42,616 bases of DNA from Caulobacter sp. HMWF025 (GTDB lineage Bacteria > Pseudomonadota > Alphaproteobacteria > Caulobacterales > Caulobacteraceae), in the NCBI RefSeq assembly GCF_003060965.1, contig NZ_QAII01000103.1, positions 18,740 to 61,355 on the forward strand, written 5' to 3'. The stretch's first letter is position 1, and every line of letters begins with the position of its first letter. The translations under genes were made by a program, and so were the position numbers. Positions 16,119 to 23,752 of this stretch are shown here, in pieces. The notes beneath the pieces were generated by a model, which was given only the letters and a program-made list of their open reading frames with translations, was not told the DNA's origin and made no database searches.

Positions 16119-16810
16119 CCCCCGACAAACAGCTCCCGCGAGGGGCAGAGATCGGCGATCTTGCAGATCTCGCATTTGGGCCGGCGGGCCAGGCAGACAT
16201 AACGGCCGTGCAGGATCATCCAGTGATGGGCCCGGGTCTGGTAGGGGCCAGGGACGATCCGCATCAGGTCCTCCTCGACCCGATCGGGCACCTTGCCGGC
16301 TGACAGTTTCAGGCGGTGGGCGACCCGGAACACATGGGTGTCGACGGCGATCGCCGGTTCGATGTCCAGCTCATTGAGCACCACGCTGGCAGTCTTGCGG
16401 CCCACCCCCGGCAGGTTTTCCAGATCGGCGCGGTTCAGCGGCACCTCGCCGCCATGCTGCTCGACCAGGATCCTGGCCGCCGCCATCACGTTCCTGGCCT
16501 TGCTGCGGAACAGGCCGATCGAGGCGATGTAGCGGGTCAGTTCCGCCTCGCCCAGCTCGAGCATCTTCTCCGCACTGTCAGCCACGGCGAACAGCGGCCC
16601 GGTGGCCTTGTTGACCTGCACGTCGGTGGCCTGGGCCGACAGGGCCACGGCGGTCACCAGGGTATAGGGGTTGGAATAGTGCAGCTCGGTCTTGGGATGC
16701 AGGTCGAGGCTCTCGAAGCGGTCAAACAGCACGGCCACGCGCGTGCGTTCGGCGGGCGAGATCCGTTTGACGGCAGGGCGTTTGCGGACGGGTTTCTTCA
16801 GCGGAGCCAT
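16115..16810 (-). CDS. nth: Endonuclease III (DNA glycosylase/AP lyase)
   Basis: The enzyme of 231 residues excises oxidised pyrimidines and cuts abasic sites in base excision repair. The helix-hairpin-helix LPGVGRKTASVVL includes the catalytic lysine, AVDTHV holds the catalytic aspartate, and the [4Fe-4S] loop has the pattern C-x6-C-x2-C-x5-C in YVCLARRPKCEICKIADLC. The N-terminal 20 residues are a basic extension (APLKKPVRKRPAVKR). It converges on mtaB with a 4-bp overlap (CTAG shared by both stops). Confidence 0.97.
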   Translation of the reverse strand: MAPLKKPVRKRPAVKRISPAERTRVAVLFDRFESLDLHPKTELHYSNPYTLVTAVALSAQATDVQVNKATGPLFAVADSAEKMLELGEAELTRYIASIGLFRSKARNVMAAARILVEQHGGEVPLNRADLENLPGVGRKTASVVLNELDIEPAIAVDTHVFRVAHRLKLSAGKVPDRVEEDLMRIVPGPYQTRAHHWMILHGRYVCLARRPKCEICKIADLCPSRELFVGG

Positions 16811-16866
16811 GGGCCGCGACCATGGCGTGATGCGCCCCCCTCGCCAAGCCGTGCAGGCGTGCCTAA

Positions 16867-17370
16867 ATGATCGCCATGGCCGCGCCCCTTTACATGGATG
16901 CCGTGATCACCCCCAACCGCTCGCTGAGCCGGCAGGGCCTGCGCATCGTTCTGGGCGTGGTGATCGCCTTCAACCTGCTGATCGCCGTCTTCCTGCTGGT
17001 GCTGGGCGCGCCGCCGGTCCTGCCGTTCCTGGGTCTCGACGTCCTGGCCATCTGGTGGGCCCTGCGGACCAGCTTCCGCGCCGCCGAGCGCCGGGAGCGG
17101 GTGCGGGTCACCGCCGAGGCCGTGACGGTCAGTCGCGAGGACGAGCGGGGCGCGCGGGTGATCTGGACCTCGCCCACCGCCTTTACAGGCGTCGATGTCG
17201 ACCAGCCCGGCGAGCACGAAGCGCGGGTGCGGATCCGCATCTATCGCCGCCGCCTGACCCTGGGCCGAGCGCTCAGCCCGCCCGAGCGGGTCGAATTCGG
17301 AGATGCCCTGCGCCAGGCGATCCGCGATGCCCGGTCCGAGCGCTATCCGCACGCCGGCGTCAGCGCCTGA
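16867..17370 (+). CDS. DUF2244 membrane protein
   Basis: The product of about 167 residues has two adjacent hydrophobic helices (about residues 25-68). Between and after them is the DUF2244 signature PVLPFLGLDVLAIWWALR, followed by a cytoplasmic charged domain (RRERVRVTAEAVTVSR). DUF2244 proteins are small inner-membrane proteins of unknown function, often near respiratory or DNA-repair genes in alphaproteobacteria. Possible starts are ATG 16867, 16876 or 16894; none has a strong ribosome site. It is divergent from nth. Confidence 0.8.
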   Translation: MIAMAAPLYMDAVITPNRSLSRQGLRIVLGVVIAFNLLIAVFLLVLGAPPVLPFLGLDVLAIWWALRTSFRAAERRERVRVTAEAVTVSREDERGARVIWTSPTAFTGVDVDQPGEHEARVRIRIYRRRLTLGRALSPPERVEFGDALRQAIRDARSERYPHAGVSA

Positions 17371-17403
17371 GCAAGAACCGGGCGGACAGCCTTCAGCCCC
17401 GGC

Positions 17404-17411
17404 GCTAGGGT
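17404..17411 (+). promoter_or_regulatory. GCTAGGGT -10-like element of the Ada-type gene
   Basis: GCTAGGGT lies exactly six bases before ATG 17418. It resembles the Caulobacter housekeeping -10 (GCTA core). The same spacing occurs at fabA. If used, the transcript would be leaderless or nearly so; the AGGG could instead act as a weak ribosome site. Confidence 0.35.
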
Positions 17412-17417
17412 TTGCGC

Positions 17418-18287
17418 ATGGCCCTCGACCTTCACCCCTCCCAGGACTTCGCCCGGCTGACCGAACGCTCGGCCGACTATCACCGCATGGCGGTGGCCCT
17501 CGACTGGCTGGCGGAGCGCTGGCAGGAGCGGCCCTCGCTGGACGAGGCCGCCGAGGCGGTCGGCCTGTCGCCGTTCCATTTCCAGCGGATCTTCACCCGC
17601 TGGGCCGGGGTCAGCCCCAAGACCTTTGTCTCGGCCATCGCCCATGCCGAGGCGCGGCGCTCGCTGGAGGCCGGGGCCAGCGTGCTCGACGCGGCCTATG
17701 ACGCCGGCCTGTCGGGCCCCTCGCGCCTGCATGACCTGTTCATCGCCCAGGAAGCGGTCACCCCGGGCGAGGTCCGCCGTCGCGGCGAGGGCATGACCCT
17801 CCGCCATGGCTGGGCCCCCACCCCGTTCGGCCGGGGCCTGTTCGTGATGGCCGAGCGCGGCCTGGCCGGTCTGGCCTTTTCGGACGGCGATGATGAGGCC
17901 ACCCATGCCGACATGCACCGGCGCTTTCCCGCGGCCGACTGGGTCCGCGACGACGCCGTCGCAGCGGCCGCCGCCGTCCAGGCCTTTGCCGGCGGCCATG
18001 GGCCCATGCCGCTGGTCCTGATCGGCTCGCCGTTTCACATCCAGGTCTGGAAGGCCCTGCTGCGCATCCCCGCCGGAGCGACCTCGACCTACGGCCAGAT
18101 CGCCGCCTGGGCGGGCAAGCCCCGCGCCTACCAGGCCACCGGCGGCGCGATCGGGGCCAATCCGATCTCGCTGCTCATCCCCTGCCACCGGGCCATCGCC
18201 AAGGACGGCCGGCTGACCGGCTATCACTGGGGCCTGGCCCGCAAGGCGGCCATGCTGGGCATAGAGGCGGTTGCGGCGGCGGGATAA
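17418..18287 (+). CDS. Methylated-DNA--protein-cysteine methyltransferase with AraC-type HTH (Ada-like, lacks the N-terminal zinc domain)
   Basis: The 289-residue product joins an AraC-type HTH (LAERWQERPSLDEAAEAVGL and PFHFQRIFTRWAGVSP) to an O6-alkylguanine-DNA alkyltransferase. The active site is IPCHR with C256, followed by GLARKAAML. It removes O6-methylguanine lesions. The Ada N-terminal phosphotriester-sensing domain with its four cysteines is missing, so it cannot be activated in the E. coli way; many proteobacteria have this two-domain version. I use ATG 17418 rather than TTG 17412. It follows the DUF2244 gene by 47 bp. Confidence 0.93.
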   Translation: MALDLHPSQDFARLTERSADYHRMAVALDWLAERWQERPSLDEAAEAVGLSPFHFQRIFTRWAGVSPKTFVSAIAHAEARRSLEAGASVLDAAYDAGLSGPSRLHDLFIAQEAVTPGEVRRRGEGMTLRHGWAPTPFGRGLFVMAERGLAGLAFSDGDDEATHADMHRRFPAADWVRDDAVAAAAAVQAFAGGHGPMPLVLIGSPFHIQVWKALLRIPAGATSTYGQIAAWAGKPRAYQATGGAIGANPISLLIPCHRAIAKDGRLTGYHWGLARKAAMLGIEAVAAAG

Positions 18288-18291
18288 GGGA

Positions 18292-18410
18292 ACTTGCCCC
18301 CTACTGATCGCTTCGCGATCGTCTTCCCCCGAAGGGGGAAGACAGGCGCGCGAACCTCCTCTTCCCCCTCCGGGGGAAGACGGCTGCGCAGCAGCCCGTA
18401 GGGGGCAAGT
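18292..18410. repeat. Composite palindromic repeat with four triloop hairpins
   Basis: A 119-bp element is bounded by a perfect 13-bp inverted repeat, ACTTGCCCCCTAC (18292-18304) and GTAGGGGGCAAGT (18398-18410). Inside are four perfect hairpins, each with a 3-base loop: 18306-18320 (6-bp arms), 18321-18343 (10-bp arms), 18360-18380 (9-bp arms) and 18382-18396 (6-bp arms). It lies between the stops of two convergent genes (Ada-type and hslU). It looks like a non-autonomous repeat of the REP/MITE kind and may also stop transcription, though there is no T-tract. Confidence 0.8.
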
Positions 18411-18418
18411 GTCAGACT

Positions 18419-19714
18419 CTACAGAATAAACCGGCTCAGATCGGCATTGGCCGCCAGGGCCCCGACCTTGTCGGCGACATAGGCGGCGTCGATCGTCACC
18501 GTCTCGCCGGAGCGGTCGGCGGCCGTGAAGCTGATCTCCTCGACCACCTTTTCCAGGATGGTCTGCAGCCGGCGGGCCCCGATGTTCTCGACTGAGGCGT
18601 TCACGGCCACGGCCGCGTCAGCAAGGGCGTCGACGGCGTCTTCCGTGAAGATCACCGTCAGGCCCTCGGTGGCCAGCAGCGCCTGATGCTGGCGGATCAG
18701 GTTGGCCTCCGGCTCGGTGAGGATCCGCCGCAGGTCGTCGCGGGTCAGGCCTTTCAGCTCGACCCGGATCGGCAGCCGCCCCTGCAGTTCGGGCAACAGG
18801 TCCGAGGGCTTGGCGACGTGGAAGGCTCCCGAGGCGATGAACAGGATGTGGTCGGTCTTGACCGGGCCGTACTTGGTCGAGACGGTCGTGCCCTCGATCA
18901 GCGGCAGCAGGTCGCGCTGGACGCCCTCGCGCGAAACGTCGGCGCCGCTGCGCTGGCTGGACGAGGCGACCTTGTCGATCTCGTCCAGGAAGACGATGCC
19001 GTGGTTCTCGGCCAGTTCCAGGGCCTCCTGGGTCAGGGCCTCCTGGTCGAGCAGCTTGTCGCTCTCTTCGGCGATCAGCGGGGCCCAGGCCCCGGCCACA
19101 GTGGTCTTGTGGGTCTTGGTGCGACCGCCGCCGAACGACTTCATCATCTCCGACAGGTTGAGGACGGAGGCCCCCGGCTGGCCGGGGATCTCGAACATGC
19201 CGCCGCCACCCGTCTCGGCCAGCTGCAGCTCGACCTCCTTGTCGTCCAGCTCGCCGGCCCGCAGCTTCTTGCGGAAGCTCTCGCGGGCGGCGGTCGAGCC
19301 GGGTCCGGTCAGGGCGTCGAGGATCCGCTCCTCGGCCGCGCCCTCGGCCCGCGCCTTGACGCCGGCCCGGCGCCGGTCACGGACCATGGCTAGGGCGTTT
19401 TCCATCAGATCCCGGACGATCTGGTCGACGTCGCGGCCGACATAGCCGACCTCGGTGAACTTGGTGGCCTCGACCTTCAGGAACGGGGCCTGGGCCAGGC
19501 GGGCAAGGCGGCGGGCGATCTCGGTCTTGCCGACCCCGGTCGGGCCGATCAGCAGGATGTTCTTCGGCGTCAGCTCGTCCTGCAGGTCGGCCGGCGCGCG
19601 GCGCCGGCGCCATCGGTTGCGCAGGGCCACGGCGACGGCCTTCTTGGCCTCGTTGTGACCGACGATGAAGCGGTCGAGCTCGGAAACGATCTCGCGGGGG
19701 GAAAACTCGGTCAT
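18419..19714 (-). CDS. hslU: ATP-dependent protease HslUV, ATPase/unfoldase subunit
   Basis: The AAA+ protein of 431 residues unfolds substrates and feeds them to HslV. It has Walker [10 protein letters not shown] (near residue 57), the GYVGRD pore loop, an inserted I-domain (about residues 110-240), Walker [10 protein letters not shown], the sensor region GRLPIRVEL and the conserved C-terminal tail DLSRFIL, which docks into HslV. The length is slightly below E. coli HslU (443). Its ATG directly follows the hslV stop TAA with no gap, so translation is probably coupled. Confidence 0.98.
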   Translation of the reverse strand: MTEFSPREIVSELDRFIVGHNEAKKAVAVALRNRWRRRRAPADLQDELTPKNILLIGPTGVGKTEIARRLARLAQAPFLKVEATKFTEVGYVGRDVDQIVRDLMENALAMVRDRRRAGVKARAEGAAEERILDALTGPGSTAARESFRKKLRAGELDDKEVELQLAETGGGGMFEIPGQPGASVLNLSEMMKSFGGGRTKTHKTTVAGAWAPLIAEESDKLLDQEALTQEALELAENHGIVFLDEIDKVASSSQRSGADVSREGVQRDLLPLIEGTTVSTKYGPVKTDHILFIASGAFHVAKPSDLLPELQGRLPIRVELKGLTRDDLRRILTEPEANLIRQHQALLATEGLTVIFTEDAVDALADAAVAVNASVENIGARRLQTILEKVVEEISFTAADRSGETVTIDAAYVADKVGALAANADLSRFIL

Positions 19715-20278
19715 TTACAGGCTTTCAACCGTCAGGTTGCCGTTGGTGTAGACGCAGATCTCGGCGGCGATGGCCATGGCCTTGCGAGCGATCTCCTCGG
19801 CCGAGAGATCAAGGTCGATCAGGGCCTTGGCGGCGGCGAGCGCATAGTTGCCGCCCGATCCGATGGCGGCGACCGAGCCGCCGCCGGCGCTTTCGCCGGG
19901 CTCCAGCACATCGCCCACGCCGGTGACCGTGTAGACGGCCGTGGCATCGGCCACGAGCAGCATGGCCTCCAGCCGGCGCAGATAGCGGTCGGTACGCCAG
20001 TCCTTGGCCAGGTCCACGCAGGCCCTCGCCAACTGGTCTGGATACTGTTCCAGCTTGGCCTCGAGCCGCTCGATCAGGGTGAAGGCGTCGGCCGTGGCCC
20101 CGGCGAAGCCGGCCACCACCTTGCCGCCGGCCAGCCGGCGCACCTTGCGGGCGTTGCCCTTGACGACGGTTGGGCCCATGGAGACCTGTCCGTCACCGGC
20201 GATCACGGTCTGTCCGTTCTTGCGCACCGCCAGAATGGTCGTGCCGTGCCAGTCGGGGAAGGAATTGGAGTTTTGCAT
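19715..20278 (-). CDS. hslV: ATP-dependent protease HslUV, peptidase subunit
   Basis: The product of 187 residues is the proteasome-like threonine protease of HslUV. A short propeptide ends at G12; processing exposes the catalytic threonine in [10 protein letters not shown] (T13). GDGQVSMG and [14 protein letters not shown] are typical family motifs. I start at ATG 20278; the frame is open to a TTG at 20314 but the shorter form fits the family. The leader is only 41 bp from the divergent moeB-like gene, and a small hairpin overlaps its GAGG ribosome-site-like sequence. Confidence 0.97.
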   Translation of the reverse strand: MQNSNSFPDWHGTTILAVRKNGQTVIAGDGQVSMGPTVVKGNARKVRRLAGGKVVAGFAGATADAFTLIERLEAKLEQYPDQLARACVDLAKDWRTDRYLRRLEAMLLVADATAVYTVTGVGDVLEPGESAGGGSVAAIGSGGNYALAAAKALIDLDLSAEEIARKAMAIAAEICVYTNGNLTVESL

Positions 20279-20280
20279 GA

Positions 20281-20315
20281 CCTCGCATGTGGCGAGGCCG
20301 GGCCCGGAGATCAAG
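20281..20315 (-). promoter_or_regulatory. hslV leader: hairpin over GAGG and a weak heat-shock-like promoter
   Basis: On the minus strand CCTCGC and GCGAGG form a hairpin (20281-20297, loop CACAT) that ends two bases before the hslV ATG and contains its only GAGG. On the same strand CTTGAT (20310-20315) and CCACAT (20287-20292), 17 bp apart, weakly resemble a sigma-32 promoter. If that promoter is used, the mRNA would start at about the ATG and the hairpin would not be transcribed whole. The two readings exclude each other. Confidence 0.3.
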
Positions 20316-20319
20316 CGCG

Positions 20320-21063
20320 ATGAGTTTTTCAGACGGCGAGGTTGAACGCTATGCCCGCCATCTGGTGCTGCGCGAGGTCGGCGGACCGGGCCAGCAGAGG
20401 CTGAAGGCGGCCCGCGTGCTGCTGGTCGGCATGGGCGGCCTGGGCGCGCCGGCCGCCCTCTATCTGGCCGCCGCCGGGATCGGAACCCTGGGCCTGGCCG
20501 ATGCCGACACCGTCTCGCTGTCCAACCTGCAGCGCCAGGTCCTGTACCAGACCGGCGATGTCGGACGTCTGAAGGTCGAGGTCGCCGCCGAGCGGCTGAC
20601 GGCCCTCAATCCCCACGTCGCGGTGGAGCCCCATCCGGTCTGGCTGAACGGCGACAATGCCGACGCCCTGGTCGGCCAGTATGACCTGATCCTCGACGGC
20701 ACCGACGACTTTGCCACCCGCTTTGCCGTCAGCGACGCCTGCGTCCGGCACGGCAAAACCCTGGTCAGCGGGGCCCTCGGCCGCTGGACCGGGCAGGTCG
20801 GGGTGTTCCAGGGCCGGCCCTGTTATCGCTGCCTGGTGCCCGAGGTGCCGCCGGACGCCGAGACCTGCGCCCTGGTCGGGGTGGTCGGGGCCCTGGCCGG
20901 GACCATCGGGTCGATGATGGCCCTGGAGGCGGTCAAGCTCCTGACCGGGGCCGGACAGGCCCTGAGCGGCCGGCTGCTGATCTATGACGCCCTCGCGGCC
21001 GAGACCCGCACGGTGCGGATCGGGTCCGATCCCGCGTGCCCGGCCTGTCAACGGACGTCCTGA
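20320..21063 (+). CDS. moeB: HesA/MoeB/ThiF family adenylyltransferase (likely molybdopterin-synthase adenylyltransferase)
   Basis: The E1-like enzyme of 247 residues adenylates the C-terminus of a small ubiquitin-like sulfur carrier such as MoaD or ThiS. It has the nucleotide motif [14 protein letters not shown], the acidic [16 protein letters not shown], the catalytic GTDDFATR region, and two zinc CxxC pairs (CYRC and CPAC). Length matches MoeB (249) and there is no rhodanese domain. MoeB and ThiF cannot be told apart securely here, because no moa or thi genes are nearby. ATG 20320 has GGAG upstream. It is divergent from hslV. Confidence 0.85.
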   Translation: MSFSDGEVERYARHLVLREVGGPGQQRLKAARVLLVGMGGLGAPAALYLAAAGIGTLGLADADTVSLSNLQRQVLYQTGDVGRLKVEVAAERLTALNPHVAVEPHPVWLNGDNADALVGQYDLILDGTDDFATRFAVSDACVRHGKTLVSGALGRWTGQVGVFQGRPCYRCLVPEVPPDAETCALVGVVGALAGTIGSMMALEAVKLLTGAGQALSGRLLIYDALAAETRTVRIGSDPACPACQRTS

Positions 21064-21133
21064 TTGCGGCGACTACGGAGGCGAATTCCGGGTCGGTCCG
21101 GGCTATGGCTGGCGCACACACCCGGAGACAGCC

Positions 21134-22645
21134 ATGACCACGCGGATCGCCTGCGAGACCCTGCGCCGCAAGCTCATGAGCGCCGACGCCGCAGCGGCTC
21201 TGATCCATGCCGGCACGACGGTGGGCATGAGCGGCTTTACCGGCTCGGGCTATCCCAAGGCGGTGCCGCTGGCCCTGGCCGCGCGGATCGAGGCCGAGCA
21301 CGCCGCCGGCAACCCCTTCCGGCTGCGGGTCTGGACCGGGGCCTCGACCGGGCCGGAACTGGACGGGGCCCTGGCCCGCAGTGACGGGGTGGAGATGCGC
21401 CTGCCCTACAATTCCGATCCCGAGGCCCGCGACCGCATCAACCGCGGCAAGATGGACTATGCCGACCTGCATCTGAGCCAGGTGGCCCCGATGGTCTGGG
21501 AAGGCTTTCTGGGCCCGCTCGATACGGCCGTGATCGAGGTCTCGGGCATCCGGGCCGACGGCAGCCTTATCCCGTCCTCATCGGTCGGCAACAACAAGAC
21601 CTGGCTGGACCGGGCCAGCCAGGTGATCCTCGAGGTCAACAGCGCCCAGAATCCGCTGCTGGAGGGCATGCACGACATCTATTACGGCACCGCCCTGCCG
21701 CCGCACCGGGTGCCGATCCCTCTGCTCCGGCCCGACGACCGCATCGGCCAGGACAGTTTCCGCTGCGATCCGGCCAAGGTGGTGGCCGTGGTCGAGACCA
21801 CCGCCCCGGACCGCAACCTGCCGTTCGACCCGCCCGCCGATGTGCACCGCGCCATCGCCGGGCACCTGATCGACTTCCTGGGCCATGAGGTCCGCAAGGG
21901 CCGCCTGACCCCTGAACTGCTGCCCCTGCAGTCCGGAGTCGGCAATATCGCCAATGCGGTGCTGGGCGGGCTGCTGGACAGCCCGTTCGAGAACCTGACC
22001 GGCTTCACCGAGGTCATCCAGGACGGCATGCTGGACCTGCTGGAGTCCGGCAAGATGCGCATGGCCTCGGCCACGGCCTTCTCCCTGAGCCCCGAAGGGG
22101 CGGCGCGTCTCGAAGCCGACATGGCGCGCTATCGCCGACGGATGATCCTGCGGCCACAGGAGATCAGCAATCACCCCGAACTGATCCGGCGGCTGGGCTG
22201 CATCGCCATGAACGGCCTGATCGAGGCCGACATCTATGGCGCCGTCAACTCGACCCATGTGATGGGCTCGCGGATCCAGAACGGCATCGGCGGCTCCGGC
22301 GACTTTGCCCGCAATGCCTACATCTCGGTGTTCATGTGTCCGTCGACGGCCCGGAGCGGCAGGATCTCGACGATCGTGCCGCAGGTCTCGCATGTGGATC
22401 ACATCAGCCAGGACGTGCAGGTACTGGTCACCGAACAGGGCCTGGCCGACCTGCGCGGCCTGTCGCCCAAGCAGCGGGCCGCCCTGATCATCGAAAACTG
22501 TTCGCACCCGGACTATCGCCCGGCCCTGCGCGACTATTACCGGCGGGCCCGGGAGGGGGCCTATGGCCAGCACGCCCCCAGCCTGCCCGGCGAGGCCCTG
22601 TCCTGGCACCAGCGCTTCATGGACACCGGCGACATGCGGGCCTGA
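21134..22645 (+). CDS. Acetyl-CoA hydrolase / succinyl-CoA:acetate CoA-transferase family enzyme
   Basis: The 503-residue product is a class I CoA-transferase of the Ach1/Cat1/AarC type. Markers are GMSGFTGSGYPKAVP near the N-terminus, GNIANAVLGGL followed by FTEVIQDGMLDLLESGK, where the TEV glutamate is the likely catalytic residue that carries CoA, and GIGGSGDFARNAY plus HVDHISQDVQVLVTEQG in the C-terminal half. Such enzymes move CoA between succinyl-CoA and acetate or hydrolyse acetyl-CoA. Which reaction applies is not readable here. GGAG precedes ATG 21134; longer in-frame starts overlap moeB and are not supported. It is probably co-directional with moeB by chance. Confidence 0.9.
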   Translation: MTTRIACETLRRKLMSADAAAALIHAGTTVGMSGFTGSGYPKAVPLALAARIEAEHAAGNPFRLRVWTGASTGPELDGALARSDGVEMRLPYNSDPEARDRINRGKMDYADLHLSQVAPMVWEGFLGPLDTAVIEVSGIRADGSLIPSSSVGNNKTWLDRASQVILEVNSAQNPLLEGMHDIYYGTALPPHRVPIPLLRPDDRIGQDSFRCDPAKVVAVVETTAPDRNLPFDPPADVHRAIAGHLIDFLGHEVRKGRLTPELLPLQSGVGNIANAVLGGLLDSPFENLTGFTEVIQDGMLDLLESGKMRMASATAFSLSPEGAARLEADMARYRRRMILRPQEISNHPELIRRLGCIAMNGLIEADIYGAVNSTHVMGSRIQNGIGGSGDFARNAYISVFMCPSTARSGRISTIVPQVSHVDHISQDVQVLVTEQGLADLRGLSPKQRAALIIENCSHPDYRPALRDYYRRAREGAYGQHAPSLPGEALSWHQRFMDTGDMRA

Positions 22646-22683
22646 CAGGACCCGGAATGACGGTCGCAAAGCCTTGCAGTGGC

Positions 22684-22712
22684 TTGACCTCGGGGGTCCG
22701 GACCCGTCATCT
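22684..22712 (+). promoter_or_regulatory. Candidate promoter with a 12-bp palindrome upstream of the hydrolase
   Basis: TTGACC (22684-22689) is followed by the perfect palindrome GGGTCCGGACCC (22694-22705), which lies where a promoter spacer would be. The expected -10 (TCATCT, 22707-22712) is poor. The hydrolase ATG is 36 bp further on, with GAGGGAG before it. Confidence 0.25.
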
Positions 22713-22747
22713 CACCGTCAACAAGACATACCGGTGAGGGAGCGTAC

Positions 22748-23752
22748 ATGCGGCGCAGGAAGAGCCACCCGTTGACGGGTCTGGCCGTAGTCGCGGCCAT
22801 CCTGGGGATCGTCTGGATCCTGCTGCAGCGGCCCGACATTCCCTACGAGGAACTCCAGCCGCGCTATGCCAGCCCGGCTTCGAAGTACATGGACCTGCCC
22901 GACGGCGTGCGGGTGCACTATCGCGACCAGGGCCTGCGCAGCGGACCGACCCTCGTGCTGGTCCACGGCTTCTCGGCCTCGCTCCACGCCTGGGAGCCCT
23001 GGGTGAAGGCCCTGGAGCCCCACTACCGGATCATTACCCTCGACCTGCCTGGCCACGGCCTGACCCGCGCACCGCCCGGCTACCTCGTGGCACCCGGCGG
23101 CTTCGAGACCGTGGTCGATACCGTCACCCGCCGGCTGGGCGTTACGCGCTTTACGCTGGGCGGTAATTCGATGGGCGGCGGCGTGGCCTGGCGCTACGCC
23201 CTGAAACATCCCGACCGTCTCGACGGGCTTGTCCTGGTCGATGCCGCCGGCTGGCCCCGGACCGGCAAGGGCGGGCTGCTGATCTTCAGGATCCTGAAGA
23301 ACCCCGTCGGCCGGGCCCTGCTGAAGAACATCGAGACCCGGCCGCTGGTCAAACAGGGCCTCGAGGACGGCTATCTGGATCCGGCCCTGGTCACTCCGGC
23401 CCTGATCGACCGCTATACCGAACTGGCCCGGGCTCCAGGCCATCGCGACATCCTGCTGGGCCTGCAGACCGGCCCCGGAGACCCCGCCTCCGCCGCACGC
23501 CTGGCAGCGATCCGCATCCCGACCCTGGTGATGTTCGGTGAGGAAGACCGCGTGATCCCGGCCGGCGACGGCAAGAAGTTCGCCGCCGCCATTCCGGGCG
23601 CGACCCTGATCCTCTATCCGAAGGTCGGCCACGCCCCGATGGAGCAGATCCCCCAGCGCTCGGCCGCAGACCTCAAGGCCTGGCTGGACAGCAAGGTCTA
23701 TCCGCTCCCGGCGACGACGGCGACGGCCGCGCCCGCCGCGGCTATGCGCTGA
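22748..23752 (+). CDS. Membrane-anchored alpha/beta hydrolase
   Basis: The 334-residue protein has an N-terminal anchor (HPLTGLAVVAAILGIVWILL, residues 7-26), which would place the enzyme at the membrane or outside the cytoplasm. The alpha/beta-hydrolase fold follows: oxyanion region LVHGFSASLHAWEPW, nucleophile elbow GGNSMGGGVAW (catalytic Ser), acid in FGEEDRVIP, and catalytic His in VGHAPMEQIP. The family includes esterases, lipases and C-C hydrolases; the substrate is unknown. Ribosome site GAGGGAG. It converges on the S9 peptidase gene and the two 3' ends overlap by 11 bp. Confidence 0.87.
   Translation: MRRRKSHPLTGLAVVAAILGIVWILLQRPDIPYEELQPRYASPASKYMDLPDGVRVHYRDQGLRSGPTLVLVHGFSASLHAWEPWVKALEPHYRIITLDLPGHGLTRAPPGYLVAPGGFETVVDTVTRRLGVTRFTLGGNSMGGGVAWRYALKHPDRLDGLVLVDAAGWPRTGKGGLLIFRILKNPVGRALLKNIETRPLVKQGLEDGYLDPALVTPALIDRYTELARAPGHRDILLGLQTGPGDPASAARLAAIRIPTLVMFGEEDRVIPAGDGKKFAAAIPGATLILYPKVGHAPMEQIPQRSAADLKAWLDSKVYPLPATTATAAPAAAMR

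Noticed and set aside
18292-18410. Simple intrinsic terminator of hslU and the Ada-type gene
   Set aside because: There is no T-tract on either side and there are four separate hairpins inside inverted ends, which is more than a terminator needs. A termination effect is still possible.
20320-21063. Calling this gene thiF with certainty
   Set aside because: MoeB and ThiF share all visible motifs and no moa or thi gene is nearby. moeB is given as the more likely name because of length and the absence of neighbours of ThiS type.
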